From contig JADNRV010000003.1 of assembly GCA_015499995.1 (NCBI GenBank), positions 1-64,000 on the forward strand: 64,000 nucleotides of DNA. The letters run 5' to 3'. Below, in pieces: positions 22,318 to 34,620 of the stretch (the stretch's first letter is position 1; every line of letters starts with the position of its first letter). The notes under the pieces were generated by a model that worked only from the letters and a program-made list of their open reading frames with translations, was not told the DNA's origin and made no database searches. Source of the DNA: Flammula alnicola. Its lineage: Eukaryota; Basidiomycota; Agaricomycetes; Agaricales; Strophariaceae. A program made the position numbers and the translations under genes.

Positions 22318-22991
22318 ATGTCCTCCGCTCTCATTGACAATGACGTTCTTGTAAAGCCTCTCACCTCTCGCGACCTCCCCAAGGTCCGTGAGCTCCATGT
22401 GCGTTCATTCATAATTTTTTGGAATTTTTTAATTGATTTCGCTCATGCGCGTGCACGCTGTAGTCAAAGATATTACCAGTTCAATATCCTGCCTCCTTCT
22501 TTCTCCAGCTTCTCCTCATTCCGACTCGAGCATGCTTTATAGCTTATAGACGAGCACATCCCACCATTCCGATTGGATTTATTTCTGCGGCCATACAGCA
22601 ACCAGTGTCGACCCTTAAATGTTTCACATTAGAATCCCAATCCCCCGAGGATCATCCTGTCTCCTCAACGACACCTCTCGAACCCAAAGCCACCCTCGAC
22701 CTCAATAAGCCGCGCTTGGAGATCCTCACTCTCGGCGTGCTTCCCTCCTACCAGCAACACGGTCTTGCCCGCCGACTAGTGCAACGGGTTGTCGACACCC
22801 TTCGCCAGTCGTGTGCCACAAATTCGCTTGATGGTACCCTCATCTACGCGAATGTCTCCACCTCGAACACTGAGGCTCTCAAATTCTACGAGCGTATAGG
22901 CATGGCTGTTTCCTCCGAGGTCATTAGAGGCCTGTATCGGTCCATTTCTTACGGATCGAAAGATGCGTATCTTGTTGTAGGTGTTATGTAA
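22318..22991 (+). CDS. N-alpha-acetyltransferase, Naa50-like (GNAT family)
   Basis: GNAT acetyltransferase of about 202 residues. Exon 1 is 22318-22398, the intron 22399-22463 (GTGCGT...TAG, phase 0), and exon 2 runs to 22991. LPVQYPASFFLQLL matches the LFPVxYxxxFY region of Naa50, the catalytic subunit of NatE that acetylates N-terminal Met-hydrophobic starts. LEILTLGVLPSYQQHGLARRL is motif A with the acetyl-CoA loop Q-x-x-G-x-A. NVSTSNTEALKFYERIGM is motif B. Naa50 is the best fit; a related GNAT with another substrate is not excluded. Confidence 0.8.
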
Positions 22992-23380
22992 TTCTTCGTT
23001 TACAATGTAGCGTTTACTTCGTGTAGCTTGTAACTTTTTTAAATCTTTTAGATTTTTTTGACATCTGTTGTATGTAAATTTATGTATACTTCAAAATCTC
23101 TATTTTAAAATAGATACTCAACAATCCTCAACTCATGACCTGTCCGATTGAAGTTTCCATGAACCGTTCCCGTCGATCTGTACCTTTCCTGCGCCTGTGC
23201 TTCCCGGCTAATTGACTGGTAAATTAGCTCACGTGAGCACACGCGCCTGTGACATTTCGCGTCGCCCTCACAAGCTCCGGCAGTGGGCACCCCATGTTCA
23301 ACTCGAACCTGACGCGACCGACGCAGACGACGGGTACAAATCCGAGCCCTGGCCCTGTGCATCAAAGCGGATCTCGACCA
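22992..23380. other. Intergenic region before SLX1
   Basis: 389 bp between the acetyltransferase stop and the chosen SLX1 start. The SLX1 frame is open from an ATG at 23249, so part of this may be coding. Confidence 0.4.
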
Positions 23381-26004
23381 ATGCTTCCGCTAAGGCCGAT
23401 AGGCTCGAAATCCTCCCTTTTCTCTCATAGATTTCCATCATTTTATGCCTGTTACTTGCTGAAATCGATACAGACACCCCAGTCCACCACGTAAGCTGCC
23501 CGAGCATGCTGTTCATCTAGCGAAACCTTGATTTGATGTTTTAGAGTATACATTGGAAGCACACCATCCCCTCCCCGAAGGATAAGGTACTTGTCAGCCA
23601 TCTCCGATCCGTCCAGGACTCTAATTTTCACCCGTAGACAGCATAACGGGGAACTCACGCAAGGCGCAAGAAAAACACGACTGAAGAGGCCATGGGTAAT
23701 GCAGATGATAGTTCATGGGTTTCCCTCTCGATTGGTGAGAGTTTCTTCCGATGTTCTTTGAACCTCCTGACTCGATATCTTGTGTGAACCGTAAACAGGC
23801 GGCTCTGCAATTCGAATGGGCGTGGCAACATCCCCACAAGTCACGGCACCTGCGCGATGCGGGCGGAAGCATCATCGGTGGCCGCGCCTCCCGGCTGCTC
23901 AAGAAGAACATAGCGTTCGTCCTCCTTTTCCCAGCCATCTCGATGTCGCTGAAAATGCACACCTAGAATCGTCCGGACCATGATTGCCAAGCACCCCTTT
24001 AACATATGGCCGCTCCATGTCAAGCTGTTCACGGAAGAGGCTGTTAAGTGTTGGAACGCCTCTGCGAGTGCCAATGATGTCTTTCCGCTCCCACCTGGAT
24101 TCACATGTGCAGTAGAGTTGGAGGGCGTGGATGGAAAATCTGGACTTCCCGGCTCCGGGCGTCAAGGGCCGATAAGCGTGGATGACGGTGAGGCTTTTTA
24201 TCCTATAATTGCAGGTTTTCACTCTCATATCCTCGTGCGTGGTCCTCAGCGGAATTTACTTCTGCCCTGTTGGCTAAGAATACTTCTCTGATGGCGTCGG
24301 GCCAGAGCCTCGAATGTTCGATCTGCCATGAACCGCTCCTTAATCCCTCAACCGTGCGTTCCCATGGATTTTTATGGATGTGTTTGCATAGTTATGTATT
24401 ACTTCCAGGATCCTTTATCTACAACACTTTGTCCGTCAACAGGATGTGTTGCAGTCTCACACCTAAAATGTCTCTCGGAAAAGTTCTTAAGTGAGGAACC
24501 TGGAAGGACAGCTATGATTCCGAGAGGTGGCCACTGTCAGTCATGTGGTAATTACACCCTCTGGGGTGACGTCGTGCGCGGCTGTTATCGTCGGCTTCCG
24601 CCTGTAGAGCGCACTGGACAAGACCTTCTGGATATAGCCAGTGACGATATGTTCTTGTCGGATGAAGATGACGAGGATAACGAAGTCTCGCCGAAGAAGC
24701 GAACGAAGACAAGGAGACGCAGCAGATCTTCCTCAAAACGTCGCAAGTCCAGAAAACACAAAGGCAAGGCAAGCACTACAGTGGAGAGCAGTGAAGGCGA
24801 ATCGTTTGACTTCAGTAATATCGCTTCAAGTTCGGAAAGCGACAACATGACGCCCATGAAAAGAAAGCCTGGACGACCACCAAAGAATATAGAATCGCCA
24901 TATCCCGGAATTTTGCCGCCAGTGGTATCACCAAAGACGAGAAAAAGGAGGAGTGTATCACCATCAACGACAAAATCTCCCTCAGAAAAGGCAAAGGGAA
25001 AGGCAAAGGCTGAAAGCGTGCCCGAACTGAGAGGCGAAGGGAAATCATTCGATTTCAGTGGCAACGCATCGAGCTCGGACAGTGAAGGCGTGGTGCTTAT
25101 GAAGAGGAGCCCTGGACGGCCCCGAAAAGCTATGGCATTAGTATCTCCTGGGATTTCTTCGCCAATAATGTCTCCAACTACGAAGAGGACTCCTGGGCGA
25201 CCCCGAAAAAATGGGACACCAGTATCTCCTGGGATTTCTTCACCGTTAATATCCCCAACTACCAAAAGGACTCCTGGACGGCCTCGAAAAAATGTGATAT
25301 CACTATCTCCTGGAATTTCATCGCTGATAACATCTCCGACTACAAGGAAAAATAAAGAAAGGTCACCACCATCGTCGAAACCTCGACCTTGGGAAAACGA
25401 CAAGGGCAAAGGGAGAGCTCCAAGGCCTCCATCAACGAGCAGTGAAGGCGAAACCTTCGATTTCACGAATATCGCTTCAAGTTCGGGAAGCGACAACATC
25501 GCGCCTGTGAAAAGGAAGCCAGGCCGGCCCCGAAAAAGCTTGCAGTCTCTTGGAATTCCGCCGCCAATTATATCTCACAAGGCGCATCTTCCCCTTCACG
25601 GACACGATATCCCAGGCCTTACAAGGCCATACCATAAAGCAACGCGAGTCGAGGCAAGACCGAAATCTCCCGATCCCAGTTCAGGCGAATCCTTCGATTT
25701 CAATGAAATCGTGGCAAGTAATGCCAGTAACAAAGACGTCCAAAAATTTCCTCATGCACGCGGGAATGATATCGACGGTCGCAGTGGACATGGGCGACCC
25801 GTGCAGTATCGTGCCCCAAAACCTCCGACTCCGGCCCGGAAATCTCGAACACGAGCATCCTCCTCAAGTTCCCCAGACATCTGGGTATTAGACGACCTTG
25901 AACGGGCAATGTCTGTTCTGTCTGTATCAACCCCGAACCGGACTCCCTTCCACGATAAAGGTGAACATGGCGAAGGTATCGAGGTGATTGTGTTATCGGA
26001 TTGA
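23381..26004 (+). CDS. SLX1: SLX1 structure-specific endonuclease with AT-hook C-terminal tail
   Basis: GIY-YIG nuclease that, with SLX4, resolves Holliday junctions and 5' flaps. Domain order: GIY-YIG ([39 protein letters not shown], catalytic Glu in [17 protein letters not shown]), then [19 protein letters not shown] Cys/His zinc finger follows (CSICHEP...[15 protein letters not shown]...[22 protein letters not shown]). After it come about 430 residues of basic, serine-rich tail. The tail holds five PGRP(P/R)K AT-hooks at about 24866, 25109, 25193, 25277 and 25520, and four acidic (S/T)FDF...SSS repeats. Introns are at 23490-23537, about 23582-23636, 23731-23785, about 23909-23967 and more up to about 24430. 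The start is uncertain; 23249 is also in frame. Typical SLX1 ends soon after the zinc finger. Confidence 0.88.
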
Positions 26005-26157
26005 GATAACGTCCATGTTAAACCTATTCTGCTTCATTTCAAATTTTCAATGTAATTGATTGTTCATCTTGATACAAGATATTAAATTAATGTACAGTAT
26101 ATGTACAGCACATGTCATTGTAATCTCAGCGTGCAAATAGGAAACGACTAATTATGC

Positions 26158-29100
26158 TCAGCCATTCAATTGTTCCAGTACCTGAGCATGAATCGCCCTG
26201 GTAAGGGGACCAACACCACTAGCATTGGTTATGACCCCAACATCAATGGCAGCTACCTTGCCCATTGCCAGTTGGCCCGACGCTAACCCGTTCTGGACGG
26301 CGACAGTGACAATCTCGCGCATTCGGGGGATAGGTTGAAGAACAAGGTCGTCAATTGCTGGAGTTCTCGTGACCGCCTTGCCAGGCATTTGCACGTCGAA
26401 TAGTGAATGAGAGGCGTCGAGAATAGCGACTCTCTGCTCGCTCATTAACCGGAAATCCAGGGCATGCCTACAATTCAAAAGTTAGCACGAAGGTAAGACG
26501 GCAATTTACTTGAGAGCTAAACGTACTTGAGATCTCCGTAAAGGAGGCGGTACCATCCAGATGCCTTGGCAAAGATATCAAGATTCTGTCCGTTTTGCTT
26601 GCCATCCCTACGGATTGCTTCCAACTCGACGACTATTGGGAGGGTGTCCCGTAGCACGGTTACCAAAAAGTGTAGAGAGGGCGCTAGTCGGCCGTGCGCG
26701 TGCCTCAGTATATCTCGCAAGAAAGGTTCCGCGTCTTCATGAGGGTTAAAAGTGTCCAATGAACTATCCGTTTCCATCGCGTCCTGTGGAAGCATCCGGG
26801 AAAATTCAAGATCAAAGTTACCCCCTGTAGGCGAGAGTTGATCCTGGCATGAGATAGAGACTGTATAATCCTACGAATGACATCAATATCCACGATATGG
26901 CGAAGCAAGAAACAATACCTACCTGGGCATAAGCAAATTCGACGGTTTGCAAGTCGAAGGATAATAGGCGGACATCAAGCCATTTCTTGTGTTTTGACAT
27001 TTGTGCCACTGTGAAATGTGATTAGACGAGCGGTAAGATTCCATGGGAACACAAACCTTCTCTTGCGATGACAACCATCTTCGAAACCCTCGCCCATTCT
27101 TCCAGAAATTCATCGACACATGTGTTGACATTTTCTGAGAGGAACGAGACCACCGCTTCCGTTGTATCGTAGATAATGCGCTTAGAGGGGCGAATGACGG
27201 CACTGCTACTAGCAGTTTTGCCCATCGGTTGCTGAACATATTTCAGCTTCACGCATGTCACGACCTACATACCGATTAACAAAAGATCAATGAAATTAGA
27301 ATGAATATTGATTACCTGCGCCTTCTCCTTTGACCACCAGTTGAGTGGTATTACTCGGATGTTGGGCATCGCAGCTTCTGCAGCAGGAGCGCCAGACAAG
27401 ATGTGTTTCGACTGCACGCATAGAGCAGGAACTGAACGAGCCAGAGATGATTGTATCTCGGAAAGCTCGAGAGTGACCGGCGAATTACTCGTCGGATTAA
27501 CATGGGTGAAGGGAATCCCGCGAATCTTGAATTGTCTTTCGACATTGATGAAGGCGACCCGGGCACTGCAGAAATGTAAGGATCGATTCAATGGTCGTAT
27601 GACAAAACAGAAACCTACCTGCAATAACTGTAGAGCTCTCGCAATCCCTGAGTATCCAGATGGAAACTACCGTAAAAGTGGATATAGTCTGAGAATGAAG
27701 GAATAAATATACATCTACTCACCCATAATACCTGCCTTCCGCCCCAACGTTACGATCATCTGATTCTCGTTTGTGCTTAAGGTTACCTCCTGTTTTCAGC
27801 TTCTCATCGACAGTGGAGATAAGGGCAGCATCGTGAATACGATCGAAATCGAGCCATGCGATATCCTCGAGAACCATATTGCCGTACATGGATTCGGACA
27901 AGACTTTAGTGGTGATCAACGCAAACCGGAATCGTTCGTCTGTTACCACTAGCACGAGATAATGATTGGGAAAGTTTGAGAGTTGGATGTATAGCGATCC
28001 ACGAGCCTCTGGACCGAGTTTTTGCATCTCTGTTGTCGTCTGCTCAGTATACCATAACGGTGCATGTGAATGTGGTGAAACCAACCTTCCTGCACAATAT
28101 TCCGCCTGCGGTAACTCTGCAAGCCAAGATAATTCGCTTTTTGCTCTGCGAGATCCAGGATGGTCTAACTTTGAGATTAGTCACCAATTTCATTATGTAT
28201 GTAACTTGTATATGTACCGAGATTCGCAGACGGAACAAGGCATCCATGAGAAATGTAGGATTCTCGTTCAGTCTATCGGAGAATACAGCAAATCGAGGGC
28301 CGCGACCAGCGGCTGCGAGATCGCCCGTGTCCCTTAGGTTCAGCCTGCCAGTCCTCGCGTCGATCGTTATGATGACTACTTCGTCGGCGCATAAATGCGC
28401 CTGCAAAGCTTGTGTTTCTCCTATAATGGTTTAGACGAATAATGTCGTGTTTTTGTGTTAAAAGGCTCACCTTCAAGTACAAGGGAGACAACACCTGGTG
28501 GGGAAAAGACCTTATTGGATCCATGTTGTAGCTGATTCCGGAAGCTTCCAAGGATAGCCTTGGAATGTTTTTGTATCACAGTACGCAACATGCGCTCAAA
28601 GTCTAGATTATCAGGATCCTATGTTGGAATTAACTTCAAAATTCCAAAGAGGTTTGAAAAATGTCTTACAACTTGCAGAGCATCTGTAGGCAGAGATGAC
28701 TCTTCTGCTGGAATGAGGATGCCGAGAGCTCCTTTCGCTGGCTCCCAATTAACAGTAAACCTCAGGCCTTCAACCTCATCGGAAGGTTTGGCATCACCCA
28801 ACTTAGACTTTTGTTGTAGACGGGCGACAACCCGTTGTCTAGAAGTTCGAGCAGGCCCGGGAGTAGTCTGTGATGGGACTTTGTTTTCCACGATAGATAT
28901 CGTCAATGTGCCACCAAGTAAAGGAAGCTTAAGTCGAGGCCGGCCAGGCAGTTGTGGCAGTGGAGGTCGTCTGCGAGGAACACCGTTACACAGATATAAC
29001 ATAATGATGTCACGACTTACATCCAATATGATACTTTCAAACTTTTCCTGTCGGATGACATCTGTACTGATAGATAGTCCGCCCAGCCCAGAGATCGCAT

Positions 29101-30579
29101 GCGTTCAGCCTGAACTTAATCTTAGTGCTGAGAGGTAGCTTTCCGTCACTATCTTACCTGATACCATAAAATTTCTAGCTGATATGACAAGGACATCATT
29201 TCTAAGAGTTTAAGAGCATTAAAAGACGTCCAACAAAATGAAGCAATACTTACGCAAAAAATTGTATAACCGAACGAGGGGCGCATCCACTACGCCTGCA
29301 GGTAGTTGGGGTCTTGGAGGTGCTTCAGGCATTTGAGGTGGTTCATCTGGTAAACGAAGGTAAAAAGCAAGTCGAGCATCGGCTTCATCTGTAATATGTC
29401 GCTTTATGATACCGGAAGGTATCCGTGGAAATTCTTCCGAAAGTGTCAGATAAACAGGAAGAAACTAGAGAATGCGACGAACCTTGCAAGCCCGTCAAAT
29501 CTCCGCCTACATTAATCAAGAATTCAACATGAACAAAAAACCATCCGTCATCTTTGGCCCCCCCTCGCAGACATAACGACGTGCTGAATAACTTTGGTGC
29601 AGTGAAGTGGGCACGGCCGTCAGCTGTAGGGTAAACACATTCATCAGAAACAAATATTAGACAGTCGGTTATTGTCTCTCCCCACCAATATGGTACTGCG
29701 ATATTTCTATTGGAATTGCTTCTGACATACGTAGTCGGTAGCGAAGAGTTTCTTCCATGTCAAAAAGTGTTTTAGCGACTTCGGCATCCGTTAACGGAGT
29801 GGGTGGGATTGCCAGTTTCTAGATAAAGAATTAGGAGATTGTTCCTACAATCAATTCGTGGAAGAAGAAAATACCTTTATGCAAGTAGGCAGCCTTAGAT
29901 ACGATCCCGTCGTCAGAACATCCAAAGAGGTAAGAAGATCGTGATTCCGAAGTCTGGGGTCAAATATGAGATTGAATAAAGGTTGATGGAAGAAGATATA
30001 ACCTTGCAGAATCCAAAGATTCTTTTGCGTATTTCAATGCTCGAATTGTATCTTCAAATTGCTGGTTTTGGGTCATGAGGAATGCTGTGATATTCTGAGT
30101 ATATAAAAACGGTCAAGACGTTCAAGTCAAGCATATAAGGGGAGGGAGAATTACCATGCATTTCTGAATTGTATCAGCATCCCGCGACCATTTCGCAACA
30201 GCATAGAGCTTGACAACTTGCTTTTTTGTTTTGACGACCCAATCGGCCAGAGTGCGTTTACGGGCGCTATCCGACATGTTGGGCATGCTAATCGTAGAAA
30301 AGCCATGAAGCAAGGTGTGAGTGATGCCGGTGCAGCGACTCACGTTTCTGCGAGTTCCGATAGCTCTGCGTAGATTGACTGAACAACACGCGAGAGCAGA
30401 TCACCTAATGGGACCTGGCCGTCGTATACAACTGGAAGCTCCCGTTCCAGTTCCTCTAATGTCGGTTCTGAGATGTCTTCAGTGTGTAGGCCATCTGCAG
30501 GCGCGTTTTCCAACGTCGTTTGATTTTCGATGTCTACAACCATGTCGACATGGGTATCTCCGTTCATGGGTGCCACCAT
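26158..30579 (-). CDS. MED14: Mediator complex subunit 14
   Basis: Backbone subunit joining Mediator head, middle and tail during RNA polymerase II initiation. The N-terminus carries the most conserved part: VPLGDLLSRVVQSIYAELSELAET, then MPNMSDSARKRTLADWVVKTKKQVVKLYAVAKWSRDADTIQKCM, then NITAFLMTQNQQFEDTIRAL. It is followed by LAIPPTPLTDAEV and a long, poorly conserved body to EQLNG-stop. I chose MVAPMNGDTHVD at 30579; MLNSINIYY at 30606 is also in frame. About twenty introns of 45-65 bp. The 4.4-kb locus fits a protein of roughly 1,050-1,100 residues, normal for a fungal MED14. It is divergent from the SCY1-like gene. Confidence 0.9.
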
Positions 30580-31019
30580 GTAGTATATGTTGATAGAATT
30601 CAGCAAACGGACATTGACGAGGTCGCAGGAATGTAACGGCCTTCAAGGGGGAGCCTCGGAGGTGGCTCACGTAAAGAATAAGAAGCCGTCTGAGCGTTCC
30701 GTGCAAGAGAGGAGGTAAAGGAGTGACAGAGCGGAGTACAAGGTTCAAACGGACCAACAATTGAAGACAACTGTCACAGCATGATCGATCAACTTGACCA
30801 CTTACCGCGCCGCGGCAGCACGCAGCACGCACAGTCGCGACACGAACCATAGGAGTGTCCCCGCTTATATTTCTCGTTGTCTACGTATTCTGAACTACTA
30901 CCTGTTGCCGACATTCGCTCTGTTCACAATCTATTCAATTCCAACTCGCAATCGCACGACCGTCATAAGCGCGGATATTTGGACACGAACCTAGGCCTTT
31001 GCATAAGTGAATTTCTCTC
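30580..31019. promoter_or_regulatory. Divergent promoter MED14 / SCY1-like
   Basis: 440 bp between the two start codons. It holds CGCGCCGCGGCAGCACGC-type GC sequence near 30810-30835 and no open frame of interest. Confidence 0.4.
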
Positions 31020-34000
31020 ATGGATTATCTACGAACTCTAGGATCTGCGGCTGTTTCGACTCTTGTCCAAAAGTCAGGCCTGAATCTCCCCTTCTCTCTT
31101 GGATCCAAGTTAGCGCAAGTGGAAGGATACTATACGTTATACGATGCTACAAAGCGGGTGTGTCACTATGTCTTTTGCATCCAACCATTATTGCTAACTA
31201 TATCCAAGGACGATGGAAGCGCGGTCTCAGTTTTTGAATACGATTTCAGTGATTCCTCCAAGAAGAACATAAGGCCCTTCGCACAGAATGCACTCCGCAA
31301 ATTGCGAACCACGCGACACCCCGACATCCTCAAATTCATGGATGCCGTCGAATCAGATTCTACAATCTATATCATGACGGAACGCGTTCGCCCATTGTCA
31401 AGTGTTTTACCCCAATATTCGACTAAAACTGCACAAGAACGGGAAGATTGGCTTTTGTGGGGATTACATCGCATCTCTGTCTGTGTTCTCATAGAAGCCT
31501 CCGTTTCTCCTTGAACTGACCATCCTCAGGTAGCGTTGGCCTTTCTGAACGATCAATGTCTGTCGACGCACGGAAAGATTTGCACTCAGTCAATCTTTCT
31601 GTCGCCCTCCGGGGAATGGAAGCTTGGAGGTTTTGAGGTTTTGAGCAATCCAAAGGACGAAGCCGCTCTGTTATACGTGCGTTGTTATGCCATCGCATCA
31701 TGGTCGATCTAACATTTTGACAGACTATGGGCGGACTTCTACCAGGCTCATCAACGTGGGCTCCTCCCGAAGTCAAGAAGAGTGGATGGTCGGCTGTGAA
31801 AGAGTGACTATAGTTTCAGCATTAACGATTGCTCTCGGTCTGATTTTTCCTCAAGGTCTGATCCTGCGGCTCCTGATGCATATGCTCTTGGTTTATTACT
31901 TCACGCCGTTTTCAATCCTTCTCATCCTCCCCCACCAACAACGGAACCTCCACATCCACCACCCGCTCCTTCGTCTCGTGTCGCGATACCTGCGTCGATC
32001 TTCCCTTTTTTCAAGAAGCTCTTAAACCCTAACCCTAAAGGTCGATTAAATGCCAAAGGCTTCCTCGAAATTGGTATGGCGGAAACGGGGTTCTTTCGTA
32101 ACAATCGCCTGGTCAAAGTCTGCGAAGGGCTGGATAACTTTGCTCTTGGGAGCGAGGCCGAGAAAAGTCAACTATTGAAGTGAGGACTTCTCATCTTGAG
32201 TCACAAGTCATTTTGGCTGACTTCACGGAAGAACTCTGAAAGAATCGGCATCATCATTCCCGCCTGAATTTGCCTCTTATCGAGTGCTGCCTTCGCTATT
32301 GTCGGCGTTAGAATTTGGAGGAGCCTCAGGGGTTACCATTCTACCGCTTGTTTTACAATTTGGCGCCAATGTTTCTCCAGAAGAGTATCCCAAAGTTATT
32401 GTGGCCCCGATCATCAAATTGTATGCCAGTCCTGACCGTGGTCTGCGAATGGCCTTGTTGGATCATTTGCCAGAATATGTCGATAAGTTAGATAAAAAGG
32501 CAGTCAGCGACAAAATATTCCCTCATCTAGTTAGTGGCCTTATTTTCATGCATTTATGACGTTGACTTACTCTATGCAGCAACTCGGATTTTCAGACACG
32601 GTTGCGGTCATCCGAGAAGCCACCGTCAAATCAATCATTCTGCTCGCACCAAAGGTTCGTACGAGATAATTACATATTACTGCGCATATTCTCATCCTCT
32701 ATGGCTCAGCTCACTGATAGACTCCTGAATAACGACCTATTACGACTGCTTGCAAAAACGCAGACTGACTCAGAGCCGTCGATCAGAACGAATACATGTA
32801 TCCTTATCGGGCGGCTTGCTCCATCTTTGGGATATAATACAAAACGCAAGGTCCTCGTTCCTGCTTTTTCGCGCGCTCTCAAAGACCCTTTTGTGCATGC
32901 AAGAGTAGCGGCACTAATGGCATTCATGGCGACGGTTGACTGCTTTGAAATCTCTGAACTAGCGTCGAAGGTTATCCCAAACATGGCCTTCGCGTTGATT
33001 GACACAGAAAAGTAGGGCGTTTTCTGTTATGTATACTTTTCGGTTCATCAAGACTTATGTTGATGTAGATTGGTCCGCGACCAGGCCTTCAAAGCTTTGG
33101 AACTTTTCGTTAAAAAACTAGAAGAACATGCGGCCCATATGGTTAGTACGCTGCCTTCCTAGGTGACTGCCATCTGACGTTGTTCTGATTTACAACTCTT
33201 TCAGCCTGAGACAGCCGTTATTAGTGGGCCTGATGGTGCATTAGCGACTACAACCGCGCCAGCTACGTTGGTCGACTCCGCAGCTGGAGCAGCTGGCTCG
33301 TTAGCGGGTTGGGCGATTTCTACTCTAGGAAAAAAAGTGCGTCTACGCGGCCATTTTAAACTCTGTCGTTGCTCAATTTCTCTTTAGATAGCTGCATCCG
33401 AGTTGCAGGCTCCGATAAATTCCATCGCTGGAATCAACGTCGATCGTTCAACTTCTGCACCTGATACATCGTCATTGAGCAGTCACATCGGAGAGATCTC
33501 ACGCCCAACCTTCTCAAAGCCGACGCACTCTTCTCAAACACTTCCGAGCGCAAACGGTGTATCGAAAGGGAAGGCAATGCAACTGGGTGCAAATAAAGTT
33601 TCCACCAATGTTGCCATGGGCATTTTGGCGGATCAACTGGCAGAGGAAGCTGCTGCCTCCGCTTTGGCAGAAGAAAACCCATGGGCTTCAGGATTCTCGA
33701 CGGATCTGCCAGCTACTGGAAGTGCCTCTGTAGTAGATGGAAACCCTTGGGGCTCCGATGACCTGATTGACGTTAACGCTGATGACGACGACTGGAGTAA
33801 GTCGAAATGCATATGCATAGGATTCGTGACTAACTTGTTGTATTATTTCTTTTCCTGAAGGTGCTTTCGAGTCCGCACCTACAAAGCCTGCTACTACGCA
33901 GACACCACGTGTAACTGTGTCAGCATTTACTCCTGTGAATACTGGCACTTCCTGGTTATCCAGTGATGAAACGTCTCGGGGTCTAAAGTCCTCGAGTAGC

Positions 34001-34381
34001 ATCCCAGCTCCTCGTACTGCAACATCTTTAACACAACCCAGCAGAGTCCCGCCGATGCAAAGAACACAATCCCCGATACCACGTCCTTCCTCTTCCCAAT
34101 TGTCAAGTCCAATGTCTACACCGTACGATTCAAGCTGGGGCACTGCCGAGAACTGGGAAACAGCAGTAGACAAACTCACGATTGCAATTGCACCTGCCAA
34201 CACACAGTCCAGTCAAGTCGTGATGTCGAAGGAAGACAAGGCGTTAGAATTGGCCAGGCGAAGAGAAGAACGCAGACAGGTATGTCGATTTACATTTGAT
34301 TAAGGACCACGACGCTAATCGAGATCGTTTAAGCGCATCGCTCTGCTCAAGGAACAGAAAAAGACAGCCGGGAAAACATGA
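31020..34381 (+). CDS. SCY1: SCY1-like pseudokinase (SCYL1 family)
   Basis: Trafficking adaptor related to SCYL1/Scy1, associated with COPI and clathrin coats in yeast and animals, and also with tRNA export. The kinase fold is present but dead: the DFG position reads GGF (GEWKLGGFEVL), and the catalytic-loop region reads STHGKICTQSIFLSPSG, without HRD. HEAT-like repeats follow: FGANVSPEEYPKVIVAPI, LFKLYASPDRGLRMALLDHL, DTEPSIRTNTCILIGRLAP-type blocks. Then comes a disordered tail with two NPW motifs and DDDDW, and a last coiled segment LARRREERRQ/RIALLKEQKK. About ten introns. The stop TGA is at 34379-34381. Family assignment is secure; which coat it binds here is inference. Confidence 0.9.
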
Positions 34382-34620
34382 TAATTTTTTTCTTGACTGC
34401 TATTCGTTCTTAACGTCTTGTTAGATACCCATTAATATTAGCACTTAATCTTTCATAGCGGAGGACCCCTAGCATGAGAATCAGGTTGTATATGCCATCT
34501 ATATACTTTCGTCATGAATCTCGAAACCCATTGTATACAGCATTGTCCATACTATCTACCTATAAAAAGACAGATACGAGTCCAGATAATCCAAGGGAGA
34601 AAATTAAATGCACAATTTAG

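Noticed and set aside
24585..25499. 304-residue minus-strand frame opposite the SLX1 tail
   Set aside because: Shadow of repetitive AT-hook/Ser-rich coding sequence; low complexity and no domain.
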